NCBI GenBank assembly: GCA_035456405.1
Contig: DATIDG010000020.1
Span: 5,915-69,914, forward strand
Source of the DNA: JAGVSZ01 sp035456405
GTDB taxonomy: Bacteria; Pseudomonadota; Gammaproteobacteria; Burkholderiales; SG8-39
Direction: 5' to 3'
DNA length: 64,000 nt
Both the position numbers and the translations under genes were made by a program. Shown here piece by piece: positions 8,030 through 16,483 of this stretch. The notes beneath the pieces are model-generated. The model did no database searches, was not told the origin of the DNA, and worked only from the letters and a program-made list of their open reading frames with translations. Position 1 is the first letter of the stretch. The number at the start of each line of letters is the position of its first letter.

Positions 8030-8809
8030 TTATGCTACATTAAATTCTGGTGGCTTGAAGAGCGCGGCAAAATTGGCCGTCGTCGCCGCGCTGATCTTGG
8101 CCAGATCCATCTCGCGGACCCGGGCGACTTCTTCCGCCACGAAGCGGACGTAGGCGGGCTGGTTTAGTTTGCCGCGGTGTGGGACCGGAGCGAGGTAGGG
8201 AGCGTCCGTCTCGACCAGAATCCGGCCGAGCGGCAGGGCCTTCGCCGTCGCGCGCAGTTCAGCCGCGTTCTTGAACGTGACGATCCCGGAGAACGAGATG
8301 AGGAACCCCATGTCGACCGCCGCGCGGGCCACCTCCAGCGTTTCCGTGAAGCAGTGCATGACGCCACCCACCTCGGCGGCGTGCTCCTCGCGCATGATGC
8401 GGAGCGTGTCGTCGGCCGCTGCGCGCGTGTGGACGACGAGCGGCTTTCCGCACGCGCGCGCGGCGCGAATGTGGATCCGGAACCGCTCCCGCTGCCACTC
8501 GAGATCGCCGCTCACGCGGTAGTAGTCCAGGCCGGTCTCGCCGATCGCCAGGATCTTCGGGTGATCGGCCAGTCTGATGAGCTCCTCGACGGAGACGGCC
8601 CCGGCATCCGGGTAGTCCGGATGGACGCCGACGGTGGCGAACAGGTTCCCGTGGGCCTCCGCGAGCGCCCGGACCCGGGGAAACTCGGTCAGCGTGACGC
8701 TGATGCAGAGCGCGTGCGAGACCCCTGCCCCGGCCATCTCGGCCAGCACTTCCGGGATTCGGTCGCGGAAATCATCGAAGTCGAGATGGCAGTGCGAATC
8801 GACCAGCAT
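8030..8809 (-). CDS. tatD: TatD-family metal-dependent hydrolase (YcfH type)
   Basis: This 259-residue TIM-barrel amidohydrolase has every family motif: the metal site D4-S-H6-C-H8, GETGLDYY, VVHTRAA, MHCFTE and ETDAPYLAP. Family members are divalent-metal 3'-5' DNases or phosphodiesterases acting in DNA repair and turnover in the cytoplasm. The gene abuts pilZ with no gap, and the order holB-pilZ-tatD is the usual one in gamma- and betaproteobacteria, where this position is normally the YcfH paralogue rather than TatD itself. Confidence 0.9.
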   Translation of the reverse strand: MLVDSHCHLDFDDFRDRIPEVLAEMAGAGVSHALCISVTLTEFPRVRALAEAHGNLFATVGVHPDYPDAGAVSVEELIRLADHPKILAIGETGLDYYRVSGDLEWQRERFRIHIRAARACGKPLVVHTRAAADDTLRIMREEHAAEVGGVMHCFTETLEVARAAVDMGFLISFSGIVTFKNAAELRATAKALPLGRILVETDAPYLAPVPHRGKLNQPAYVRFVAEEVARVREMDLAKISAATTANFAALFKPPEFNVA

Positions 8810-9178
8810 TCAATACGTGTGGGTCGAGCGGGTCGATTGCAGCAGACCGCCCAGAAGGCTCTCGATCCGGCGCTTCGCGAAATGCCCGCTCTCGTCGTCG
8901 GAGAAATGAACGCCGATTCCCTGGGCCTTGTTCCCCTGGCAGTTCGGTGGCGTGACCCAGACCACCGTCCCGGCGACCGGGATCTTGTTGGGGTCGTCCA
9001 TGATGGTGAGGAGCATGAACACCTCGTCGCCGAGGCGGTAGCGCTTGGTCGTCGGGATGAAGATGCCGCCACGCCTGAGGTGCGGGATATAGGCCGCGTA
9101 GAGCGCCGATTTCTGGGAGATCGTCAGCGACAGGACGCTCGGACGGATCCCGCCCTTCCCGTTGGTGTCCTCATTCAT
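8810..9178 (-). CDS. pilZ: type IV pilus assembly protein PilZ
   Basis: The 122-residue single-domain PilZ protein has the characteristic beta-strand pattern (LRRGGIFIPTTKRYRLGDEV, GTVVWVTP, GIGVHFSD). The RxxxR motif needed for cyclic-di-GMP binding is not present at the N terminus. This matches the founding PilZ of type IV pilus biogenesis, which does not bind the nucleotide and works with the extension ATPase PilB and with FimX. The start overlaps the holB end by 8 bases. The PilU-like gene at 60427 supports the presence of type IV pili in this organism. Confidence 0.88.
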   Translation of the reverse strand: MNEDTNGKGGIRPSVLSLTISQKSALYAAYIPHLRRGGIFIPTTKRYRLGDEVFMLLTIMDDPNKIPVAGTVVWVTPPNCQGNKAQGIGVHFSDDESGHFAKRRIESLLGGLLQSTRSTHTY

Positions 9179-10190
9179 GCGGCGACTCCCGAAGCTGCGT
9201 GTAGCGCAGGAAGATCTCCTCGAGGAAGAGGCGCGGGTTCAGCGGATGCAAAGCAATCGCCCGCGCCGCCGACAGCGACCGCTCGAATCTTAGCAGCGCG
9301 GGGGCGGAGAGCGCGCCGGCAATCGCGCGCAACGCGGACTCCTGCCGCACGTTGTAGCGGATCGTGCCGCACATTTTCATCGCCACCAGGTCGTACGCCC
9401 ATTTCTGGAGCCAGCCGACGACCGCATCCGGCGCGACCCCCTGGCAGGCATCCGCAAGATCGAGCGCGGACGCGTCCGGCCGCCCCAGCCGTGCGATCAA
9501 GGCCTCGCGCGTCCGCGCGCTCTCCCCGGCTTGCTCGAGCGCCGCGAGCGGCGCGTTGCCCGCATGCAGCAGACCGACCTCGGGGTCCTTGAGGCCTTGC
9601 GCCCTGAGCCATGGCAACGCATCCTCCGGCGCTGCCGATGGCACGCCAATCCGCTGGCATCGGCTCCGCACGGTCGGGAGGAGCCGGTCGGGCGCGCTCG
9701 AGACGAGCAGAAAGACCGTGCCGGCAGGCGGTTCCTCAAGGCTCTTGAGCAGGGCGTTTGCCGTTGCTGCATTCATCGCCTCAGCCGGCCGCACCAGGAT
9801 CACGCGCACCCCGCCGCGATGGGTCCCGATCCCGAGCGATTCTTGAAGCTCGCGGATCTGGTCGATCTTGATCTGGCGGCTGGGGCTCCCGGTTCCTTTG
9901 CTCTGCCCTTCCCGTTCTCCCTCTGAAGCCTCGGCGAGCGCGTCGGGCTCGATGATCCTGAAATCCGGATGGTTGCCTTGATCGAACCAGTGGCAGGCTT
10001 GGCACGTCCCGCAAGGCAGGCCGTCCGTCCGGGGGGCCTCGCAGAGCAGCGCTTGAGCGAATATCCGCGCCAGCGCCGTCTTGCCGAGCCCGGAACGGCC
10101 GTGAATGAGCAAAGCGTGCGGCAGCGCGCCTCGTCTTCCGACCAGCTCCTGCCACGGCTTTGAAAGCCACGTAAATATTTTATTATTCAA
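9171..10190 (-). CDS. holB: DNA polymerase III delta' subunit
   Basis: The 339-residue clamp-loader subunit has a P-loop GRSGLGKT at 31-38, a four-cysteine zinc module (C50, C60, C63, C66), an SRC-type stretch (PTVRSRCQRIGV) and a delta'-like C-terminal domain. It opens the beta clamp together with the tau/gamma and delta subunits. The start is TTG at 10190, preceded by an AT-rich region. The first dozen codons (NNKIFTWLS) are AT-rich and have no match in the usual short N terminus, so the true start could be a little downstream. It lies 67 bp after tmk, wider than other gaps in this run. Confidence 0.9.
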   Translation of the reverse strand: MNNKIFTWLSKPWQELVGRRGALPHALLIHGRSGLGKTALARIFAQALLCEAPRTDGLPCGTCQACHWFDQGNHPDFRIIEPDALAEASEGEREGQSKGTGSPSRQIKIDQIRELQESLGIGTHRGGVRVILVRPAEAMNAATANALLKSLEEPPAGTVFLLVSSAPDRLLPTVRSRCQRIGVPSAAPEDALPWLRAQGLKDPEVGLLHAGNAPLAALEQAGESARTREALIARLGRPDASALDLADACQGVAPDAVVGWLQKWAYDLVAMKMCGTIRYNVRQESALRAIAGALSAPALLRFERSLSAARAIALHPLNPRLFLEEIFLRYTQLRESPHE

Positions 10191-10239
10191 TTTGATACAA
10201 AAAATACTTCGAGTGTTCTAGAGAGACACGTACCGCCAA

Positions 10240-10259
10240 GATAAAAATTCATTTTTATC
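10240..10259. repeat. AT-only inverted repeat overlapping the tmk stop
   Basis: Two perfect 9-base arms (GATAAAAAT and ATTTTTATC) are separated by TC. It lies at the edge of a strikingly AT-rich 90 bp stretch between holB and tmk and includes the first bases of the tmk TGA codon. It is not a typical terminator because the stem has almost no GC pairs. Confidence 0.6.
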
Positions 10260-10866
10260 ATATGCTTGCAATCGCGTCTTCGAGTGCTTTACGAATACCC
10301 TCGATCGGCTGGGTCGAATCCACGACCAGGAATCGCGCTGGGTAGCGAGCAGCCCGCTCCAGGTACGCCGCGCGCACACGCTCGTGAAACGCCCTTGCCT
10401 CGCCCTCGAACCGATCCAGCCCTGCCTGAGCGGATTTGAGACGGTTCTGCCCGACGTCAACCGGGACGTCGAAGAAGAAGGTCCGGTCGGGCTGGAGCCC
10501 GTCCTGCACCCATGACTCCAGGGCCTCGAGCCGCGCGGCGGGGAACCCTCGGCCGGCGCCTTGATAGGCGAACGTGGCGTCGGTGAAGCGGTCCGAAAGC
10601 ACCCATGCGCCGCGGTCGAGAGCGGGTCGGATCACCTTCGCAACGTGTTCCTGGCGGGCCGCGAACATGAGCAGCGTCTCGGTTCCGATCTCCATCGCCT
10701 CGTTCAGCAGGAGCGCGCGGAGCTTCTCGCCGAGCGGCGTCCCGCCGGGTTCCCGCGTGACGACGACCTCGCGACCGCCGCGCTGTAGCCGGTCCGCGAG
10801 CCACGCGACGTGGGTGCTCTTCCCCGCGCCGTCGATGCCTTCCAGTGTGATGAACTTTCCCCGCAT
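10258..10866 (-). CDS. tmk: thymidylate kinase
   Basis: The 202-residue protein phosphorylates dTMP to dTDP in the cytoplasm. The P-loop GIDGAGKST is at 10-18, followed by the DR motif VLSDRFTDATFAYQGAGRG and a lid region rich in Arg. Length is normal for the family. It sits 19 bp downstream of mltG and upstream of holB, the standard order in proteobacteria. Confidence 0.95.
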   Translation of the reverse strand: MRGKFITLEGIDGAGKSTHVAWLADRLQRGGREVVVTREPGGTPLGEKLRALLLNEAMEIGTETLLMFAARQEHVAKVIRPALDRGAWVLSDRFTDATFAYQGAGRGFPAARLEALESWVQDGLQPDRTFFFDVPVDVGQNRLKSAQAGLDRFEGEARAFHERVRAAYLERAARYPARFLVVDSTQPIEGIRKALEDAIASI

Positions 10867-10885
10867 CGGAGATCGCGTCGGCGGG

Positions 10886-11887
10886 CTAGGGTCGGCCCCC
10901 GCGCTGGTATTTTGTCACGGCGCGATTGTGCTCCTCGAGCGTGCGCGAAAACTCGCTGGAGCCGTCGCCCCGTGCGACAAAGTAGAGGGCGTCCGACTCG
11001 GCGGGCCGCAGCGTCGCCTCGATCGACGCGAGACCTGGCATGGCGATCGGTGTCGGCGGGAGGCCTTCGCGCATGTAAGTGTTATAGGGGGTGTCCGTTA
11101 CCAGGTCCTGCTTGCGCAGGTTGCCGTCGAAGCGCGCACCGAGACCGTAGATCACGGTTGGGTCGGCCTGCAGCTTCATCCCGGACCGGAGGCGGTTCGT
11201 CAGCACGGCCGCCACCATCAGTCGGTCGTCGCCGCGTCCGGTTTCCTTTTCCACGATCGAGGCGAGGATAAGGGCGTCGTACGGCGAGCCCAGCGGGACC
11301 TGCGGTTGCCGCTGCGCCCAGGCGGCAGTCAGACGCTTCTCCATCGCGCGGTATGCCTGCCGGAGTATCTCGACGTCGCTCGCGCCCCGCGCGAAGACGT
11401 AGGTGTCCGGGAAGAACCATCCCTCCGGGTGCGCAATCGGCAGTTCGAGGCGACGCAGCACGTCTGCGTCCGACAAACCCGCCGTGTCGTGCCGGATGCG
11501 GGGGTGGGCGTCGAGGGCGGCGCGGACCTGCCGGAAGGTCCAGCCTTCGATCAGCTTCACGTCCGCCAGGGCGAAGTCGCCCCGGACCAGCTTGCCGAGC
11601 AGGTCGAGGGGCGTCGCACCGGCGCGCAACTCGTAGCTCCCGGCCTTGATGTCGGTCGGCTTCGACACCACCCTCACGAGTGCCTCGAAGGCCCAGCCGG
11701 GCATGTCGACCCCTGCCCGCCTGATTTCGCGCGTCGCCCCACGCAAGGAGCTGCCCGGCGCGACCGTGAACTCGACCGGATCACTGCTAAGCCGCAGCGG
11801 CGCATGGGCGAACTGGTACAGCCAGGCGGCGGCGCCTAGGGCCGCGACAATAACGAACAGGATCAGATACTTGATGAGCTTGAACAT
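10886..11887 (-). CDS. mltG: endolytic transglycosylase MltG (YceG)
   Basis: The 333-residue inner-membrane protein has one N-terminal membrane segment (residues 5-24), a LysM-like region (FTVAPGSSLRGATREI) and the YceG catalytic domain with ILASIVEKETG. E213 in that motif aligns with the catalytic glutamate E218 of E. coli MltG. It cleaves nascent glycan strands and limits their length. It heads the mltG-tmk-holB-pilZ-tatD run and is divergent from ygfZ. Confidence 0.93.
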   Translation of the reverse strand: MFKLIKYLILFVIVAALGAAAWLYQFAHAPLRLSSDPVEFTVAPGSSLRGATREIRRAGVDMPGWAFEALVRVVSKPTDIKAGSYELRAGATPLDLLGKLVRGDFALADVKLIEGWTFRQVRAALDAHPRIRHDTAGLSDADVLRRLELPIAHPEGWFFPDTYVFARGASDVEILRQAYRAMEKRLTAAWAQRQPQVPLGSPYDALILASIVEKETGRGDDRLMVAAVLTNRLRSGMKLQADPTVIYGLGARFDGNLRKQDLVTDTPYNTYMREGLPPTPIAMPGLASIEATLRPAESDALYFVARGDGSSEFSRTLEEHNRAVTKYQRGGRP

Positions 11888-11921
11888 TGCGGCGGGAGAC
11901 CGGCGGGCGCCGGTCCGCCGA

Positions 11922-11927
11922 TATAAT
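11922..11927 (+). promoter_or_regulatory. TATAAT -10 box of ygfZ
   Basis: A perfect TATAAT lies in GCCGATATAATA (11917-11928), 26 bases upstream of the ygfZ ATG. No convincing -35 box is visible at 16-18 bp. The same 12-mer occurs before two other genes (14471 and 57894 regions), which strengthens the call. Confidence 0.5.
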
Positions 11928-11953
11928 AGCCCGCTGCCCGCGAACGTCGCGCC

Positions 11954-12982
11954 ATGACATCCGATTGGTCCAATTTCCTATCCGCCCGCGGTGCGACGCT
12001 CGACAACGGCGTCGTACGTGACTTTGGTGACGCCGCTGCCGAGCTGGACGCGACCGCAGCGGGCGGCGTGATGGCGGACCTCTCCCATCTCGGCTTGCTA
12101 GGCGTGACGGGCGCGGATGCGGAGGCGTTCCTGCATGGCCAGTTGAGCTGCGACGTCGGCGGGCTCGAGGTCGACGGCTCCACGTTCGGTTCGTACTGCT
12201 CCCCGAAGGGGCGAATGCTGGCCAGCTTCCTCCTGTGGCGGGAGGCGGACGGCTTCGCCATTGTGCTCTCCCGGACGCTCGTCGTCGGGATCGAAAGGCG
12301 GCTGCGCATGTTCGTATTGCGGTCGAAGGCCACCGTCGCGGACCGGAGCGCGGAACGCGTCCTCATCGGCGCGGCCGGCGACGCTGCGGAGTCGGCGCTG
12401 CGCGCAACCGTCGGTATCGTGCCGCAAAAGGCTCACCGCGTCGCCCGCAGCGACGGCGTGACCGTCGTTCGAGTTCCCGCGAACCGCTTCCTGGTCACGG
12501 CCGCGCCGGAGCGGGCGGAGGCGGTCTGGGCGGCCCTATCCGCGACGCTCCGGCCGGTGGGAACACCCTGCTGGGAATGGCTCGACATCACTGCCGGGAT
12601 GCCGCTCGTGACGGCGCGCACCCAGGACGAGCTCGTGCCGCAGATGGCGAACCTCGAGCTCATCGGCGGGGTGAGCTTCGAGAAAGGGTGCTACCCCGGC
12701 CAAGAGGTGGTGGCGCGAACGCAATTTCGCGGCAAAACGAAGCGTCGGATGTTCCTGGCCCGCGTCCAGGGCGCGGCGCCGGCGCCCGGCGACCCGCTCT
12801 ATAGCGAGGATCTCGACGACCAGGCGAGCGGCGCGATCGTCAACGCGGCGCCCGCACCGGGGGGTGGGTTCGACGTCCTCGCAGTGGTCCACACGCTGAG
12901 CGCTGCGGACAGCACGGTGCACCTCGGCTCGCCCGACGGTGCGCCGCTTCGGTTCCGGCCCCTGCCCTACCACGTGCCGTGA
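11954..12982 (+). CDS. ygfZ: tRNA-modifying/Fe-S repair protein YgfZ (folate-binding)
   Basis: The 342-residue protein belongs to the GcvT-like folate-binding family. The signature KGCYPGQE is at 244-251 with its conserved cysteine C246. YgfZ uses tetrahydrofolate to support a subset of Fe-S enzymes such as the methylthiolase MiaB, in the cytoplasm. Its GTGA end overlaps the next gene start, so the DUF4936 and NRDE genes are probably translated in series. Confidence 0.9.
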   Translation: MTSDWSNFLSARGATLDNGVVRDFGDAAAELDATAAGGVMADLSHLGLLGVTGADAEAFLHGQLSCDVGGLEVDGSTFGSYCSPKGRMLASFLLWREADGFAIVLSRTLVVGIERRLRMFVLRSKATVADRSAERVLIGAAGDAAESALRATVGIVPQKAHRVARSDGVTVVRVPANRFLVTAAPERAEAVWAALSATLRPVGTPCWEWLDITAGMPLVTARTQDELVPQMANLELIGGVSFEKGCYPGQEVVARTQFRGKTKRRMFLARVQGAAPAPGDPLYSEDLDDQASGAIVNAAPAPGGGFDVLAVVHTLSAADSTVHLGSPDGAPLRFRPLPYHVP

Positions 12983-13269
12983 CCTGCAGCTACTTCATCT
13001 ACTACCGCACCTCCGCCGGCGCTGAGGACGTCCGGTCGGCCGTCTGCGAGATGCAGCGTGCGCTCGCGCGGGAAACGGGCATCGCGGGGCGCCTGATGTG
13101 TCGCGCGGACGATCCGACCACATGGATGGAGGTTTACGAGGCGGTGCCCGACGCTGCGCGCTTCGAGTGCAGTCTCGAAAACGCGGTCGCGAAATTCGAC
13201 CTGGCGCGGTTGCTGGCCGGCGACGGCCGCCGGCACGTCGAACGCTTCGTCGCAGCGTCGTGTGCCTGA
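12979..13269 (+). CDS. DUF4936 family protein
   Basis: The 96-residue protein (SYFIYYRTSAGAEDV at the N terminus, TTWMEVYEAV in the middle) matches DUF4936, a small family mostly seen in betaproteobacteria next to ygfZ. The fold looks like a ferredoxin-like alpha/beta dimer, which is inference from the strand-helix pattern. The GTG start shares GTGA with the ygfZ stop. No function is known. Confidence 0.75.
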   Translation: MTCSYFIYYRTSAGAEDVRSAVCEMQRALARETGIAGRLMCRADDPTTWMEVYEAVPDAARFECSLENAVAKFDLARLLAGDGRRHVERFVAASCA

Positions 13270-14024
13270 TCCTCTTCGCGCACCGCGCGCATGCCGAGTA
13301 CCGGCTCGTGGTGGCCGCGAATCGCGACGAGTGGTTTGGGCGCCCGACTGCGCCGGCCGGCTTCTGGTCCGAAGCACCGGACGTCTTCGCCGGCCGCGAT
13401 CTCGAGGCGAACGGAACCTGGCTCGGCATCACTCGCACTGGCCGGTTCGCCGCACTGACCAATTACCGGGACCCGGACAGCAACCGCACCGGCGCGCCTT
13501 CGCGGGGCACGCTCGTCAGCGCATTTCTGACCTCTGACGTCGCGCCATCCAGGTACCTCGAGTCGCTGCGGCCCAGCGCGGCGCGCTACAACGGGTTCAG
13601 CCTGCTCGTAGGCGACGCGACGTCGCTCCTCTACTTCTCCAACCGCGAGGGAGAAGTGCGCGAGCTCCCGGCCGGCGTATACGGGCTCTCCAATCACCTC
13701 CTCGACGTCCCGTGGCCGAAGGTGCGCATCGGCAAAGCGCGCCTCGAGGCGAATCTGAACGGGAACGTGAACGCGGAGAGCCTGCTCGAGGTCCTGGACG
13801 ACACGCATGCGGCCCCCGATGAGATGCTCCCCAGCACCGGGGTCGGCCTGGAATGGGAACGGCAGCTCTCGCCGCTCCGCATTTGTGCGGGCGAGTACGG
13901 CACGCGGTCCTCGACCGTCCTGCTGGTATCGTCGGACGGGGAGGCGTCGTTCGTGGAGCGCAGCTTCGGCGCGTCCGGCGAGCAGTCGGGAACGGTGCGC
14001 AAGCGCTTTCGGGCCGCGCCCTAG
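13260..14024 (+). CDS. NRDE-family protein (TANGO2-like)
   Basis: Translation from GTG 13260 gives 254 residues beginning MCLILFAHRAHAEYRLVVAA and then NRDEWFGRP, the motif that names the family. The following WLGITRTGRFAALTNYRDP is also conserved. I chose this start because family members begin M-C-hydrophobic; the frame itself is open further upstream. It overlaps the DUF4936 gene by 10 bases and its end overlaps the GNAT gene by 4 bases. Eukaryotic TANGO2 is linked to heme and lipid handling; the bacterial role is unsettled. Confidence 0.85.
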   Translation: MCLILFAHRAHAEYRLVVAANRDEWFGRPTAPAGFWSEAPDVFAGRDLEANGTWLGITRTGRFAALTNYRDPDSNRTGAPSRGTLVSAFLTSDVAPSRYLESLRPSAARYNGFSLLVGDATSLLYFSNREGEVRELPAGVYGLSNHLLDVPWPKVRIGKARLEANLNGNVNAESLLEVLDDTHAAPDEMLPSTGVGLEWERQLSPLRICAGEYGTRSSTVLLVSSDGEASFVERSFGASGEQSGTVRKRFRAAP

Positions 14025-14449
14025 AGCTCGCGCGCCATGGCGAGATGCGGAATGCCGGCCTCCATGAACTCTTCCCCGGCGACCACGAACCCGAACCGCG
14101 CGTAGAACGGCGCCGCGTGTGTTTGCGCGTTGAGCGCGACGCGCTGCATGCCGCGGACGCGTGCCCGCGCGATCAGCGCTTCGAGCAGGCGCCCTCCGAC
14201 GCCCTTTCCGCGCGATTCGCGCAGCACGGCCATCCGTCCGATGTGACCGTCGGGAAGCAGCCGGCCCGTGCCCACCGGCCGGCCGGCGACGTCGTAGGCA
14301 ACCGCATGCTCGGAGCGCTCGTCCCAGTCGTCGAGCTCGATCTCGGGCGGCACGCCCTGCTCTGCGACGAAGACCGCCTCGCGGATGAGTTGCGCCTCGG
14401 TGCGTGCCTCGGACCACGGCATGATGCGAATGCGGAGAGCATCGTCCAT
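14021..14449 (-). CDS. GNAT-family N-acetyltransferase
   Basis: The 142-residue product (start ATG 14449; ATG 14509 would add 20 residues and run into the divergent promoter) has the acetyl-CoA-binding loop RESRGKGVGGRLLEAL and the C-terminal NAQTHAAPFYARFGF, typical of the ElaA/YjcF-like GNAT group. It should transfer acetyl groups from acetyl-CoA to an amine; the substrate is not predictable. It is divergent from the aldolase/SDR gene. Confidence 0.85.
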   Translation of the reverse strand: MDDALRIRIMPWSEARTEAQLIREAVFVAEQGVPPEIELDDWDERSEHAVAYDVAGRPVGTGRLLPDGHIGRMAVLRESRGKGVGGRLLEALIARARVRGMQRVALNAQTHAAPFYARFGFVVAGEEFMEAGIPHLAMAREL

Positions 14450-14474
14450 ATCAGGTTCGCCTGCGTTGCGCCGA

Positions 14475-14480
14475 TATAAT
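14475..14480 (+). promoter_or_regulatory. TATAAT -10 box of the aldolase/SDR-mtnA operon
   Basis: A perfect TATAAT lies inside GCCGATATAATA (14470-14481), 29 bases before the start at 14510. The -35 region overlaps the GNAT coding start and is not a clear match. Confidence 0.5.
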
Positions 14481-14509
14481 ACGAAGATCCTCCGCGGGAT
14501 ACCGATCAC

Positions 14510-16483
14510 ATGGAAAGTCTCTGGCGCGATGCCGAGGCCGACGCCTTCCAGGGCGAGCTCGGCAAGCGCGTCTACACCTCTCGGCTACTGGGTCGCGACA
14601 AGTCGCTCGTCCTGCACGGCGGCGGCAACACCTCGGTGAAGATCGATGAGCGCAACCGCTTCGGCGAGGCCGAGACGGTCCTCTACGTCAAGGGCAGCGG
14701 CTGGGACCTGGAGCACATCGAGCCGGAGGGCTTCTCGCCGGTGCGGCTCGCGCACGTGCGGAAGCTCGCCGCGCTCGAACGCCTGTCCGATGCCGAGATG
14801 GTCAACGAGCTGATGACGCACATGCTCCGCGCGTCCACCCCCGTGCCGTCGATCGAGACCATCCTGCACGGCTGCATGCCGTTCCGGTACGTCGATCACA
14901 CGCACGCCGACGCGGTCCTCGCGATCACGAACACGCCCGGCGGCGAGCGGCGAATTTGCGAGCTCTACGGCGACACGGTGCTCGTGATCCCGTACTTCAT
15001 GCCGGGGTTCGACCTCGCGCAGGTCGTCGCCAGGGAGTTCGAGCGCGGGGCGACGCCGCGCACCATCGGCGTTGTGTTGATGAAGCACGGCGTGTTCTCG
15101 TTCGGAAACACCGCCCGCGAGTCCTACGACCGGATGATCGAGCTCGTGCGGCGCGCCGAGCGCTATCTCGAGGCGCAGCGGGCATGGAGCGTCGTCGTTC
15201 CGCAGACGCCGGTAACGCCCGAGATCGACGGCGTGGCGCTGGCGGAGCTGCGCCGGCGCATCTGCGCGTGCGCAGGCACGCCGCTGATCATGCGGGTGCG
15301 CACCACCGGCCAGACGCTCGCATTTGCGCGCCACCCCGAGGTTGCGCGCATCTCGCAGCAGGGCCCGGCAACGCCCGATCACGTGATCCGGACCAAGCGC
15401 ACCCCGATGCTCGGCGAGGATCTCGACGGCTTCGCCGCGGCGTATCGCGAGTACTTCGCCCGTCACGAGCCGCGCGCCAGGGAGCGGAAGGTGATGCTGG
15501 ATCCTGCCCCGCGCATGGTGCTCGACCCGCGCTTCGGGCTCGCCAGCCTCGGGCGTACGGCGAAGGACGCGCGCATTGTGGAAGAGCTGTACGAGCACAC
15601 CATCGACGTAATCCTGCGGGCCGACGCGCTCGAGCGCTACGAGGCGCTGCCGGCGCAGGCCATCTTCGACGTCGAATACTGGGACCTCGAGCAGGCGAAG
15701 CTCGCGAAGGGCGGCAAGCCGCCGCTCTTCTCGGGCGAGGTCGCATGGGTCACGGGTGCCGCATCGGGGATCGGCAAGGCTGCCGTGGCGTCGCTCCTCG
15801 CGCGCGGCGCTGCGGTGGTCGGCCTGGATCTCGACCCGGCGGTCGAGGCCCTGCATTGGCGCGACGACTATCTCGGCATTCCCTGCGACGTGACCGACGA
15901 GGCGGCGATCGCTGCGGCGCTCGACCGGATGGCCCGGGCATTCGGTGGGCTGGACATGCTCATCCTCAACGCGGGCATCTTCGGCGCGAGCCGGAGCATC
16001 CGGGACCTCCCGAACGACGAGTGGCGCCGGGTGATGTCGGTCAATCTCGACGCGAATCTCGCGCTGATGCGCGCGTGCCATCCGTTCCTCAAGCGCGCCC
16101 CGCGCGGCGGCCGCGTCGTCGTGATCGGCTCGAAGAACGTCCCGGCGCCGGGACCGGGGGCCGCCGCCTACTCGGCGTCGAAAGCGGCGCTCAGTCAGCT
16201 CGCGAGGGTCGCGGCGCTCGAATGGGGCGCCGACGGTATCCGCATCAATACGCTGCATCCGAATGCGGTCTTCGACACCGGCATCTGGACCGACGAGGTA
16301 CTCGCCGAGCGCGCAAAGCGCTACGGCCTAACCGTCCAGCAGTACAAGACGAACAACATACTGCGCACCGAGGTGACGAGCCGCGACGTCGCCGAGCTCG
16401 CGGCCGAGATGTGCGGCCCGCTGTTCGCAAAGACGACCGGCGCGCAGCTGCCCGTCGACGGCGGCAACGAGCGGGTGATCTGA
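14510..16483 (+). CDS. bifunctional class II aldolase / short-chain dehydrogenase
   Basis: The 657-residue fusion has two enzymes. Residues 1-400 form a class II aldolase/epimerase fold with the zinc motif H130-T-H132 and a third histidine H193 (MKHGVFSFG). Residues 405-657 form an SDR with TGAASGIG at 415-422 and the catalytic pair Y554 and K558 (YSASK). The class is similar to RhaD/SDR (YuxG) fusions, which cleave a ketose-1-phosphate to DHAP and an aldehyde and then oxidise or reduce that aldehyde. The stop overlaps the mtnA start by one base, so the likely substrate here is the MtnA product, 5-methylthioribulose-1-phosphate or a 5-deoxy analogue; this is inference from context. A rhamnulose-1-phosphate role is the main alternative, but no rhamnose genes are present. 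Confidence 0.85.
   Translation: MESLWRDAEADAFQGELGKRVYTSRLLGRDKSLVLHGGGNTSVKIDERNRFGEAETVLYVKGSGWDLEHIEPEGFSPVRLAHVRKLAALERLSDAEMVNELMTHMLRASTPVPSIETILHGCMPFRYVDHTHADAVLAITNTPGGERRICELYGDTVLVIPYFMPGFDLAQVVAREFERGATPRTIGVVLMKHGVFSFGNTARESYDRMIELVRRAERYLEAQRAWSVVVPQTPVTPEIDGVALAELRRRICACAGTPLIMRVRTTGQTLAFARHPEVARISQQGPATPDHVIRTKRTPMLGEDLDGFAAAYREYFARHEPRARERKVMLDPAPRMVLDPRFGLASLGRTAKDARIVEELYEHTIDVILRADALERYEALPAQAIFDVEYWDLEQAKLAKGGKPPLFSGEVAWVTGAASGIGKAAVASLLARGAAVVGLDLDPAVEALHWRDDYLGIPCDVTDEAAIAAALDRMARAFGGLDMLILNAGIFGASRSIRDLPNDEWRRVMSVNLDANLALMRACHPFLKRAPRGGRVVVIGSKNVPAPGPGAAAYSASKAALSQLARVAALEWGADGIRINTLHPNAVFDTGIWTDEVLAERAKRYGLTVQQYKTNNILRTEVTSRDVAELAAEMCGPLFAKTTGAQLPVDGGNERVI

Noticed and set aside
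14510..16483. Rhamnulose-1-phosphate aldolase/lactaldehyde dehydrogenase for rhamnose use
   Set aside because: No rhamnose isomerase, kinase or transporter nearby and mtnA is directly coupled; kept only as an alternative.
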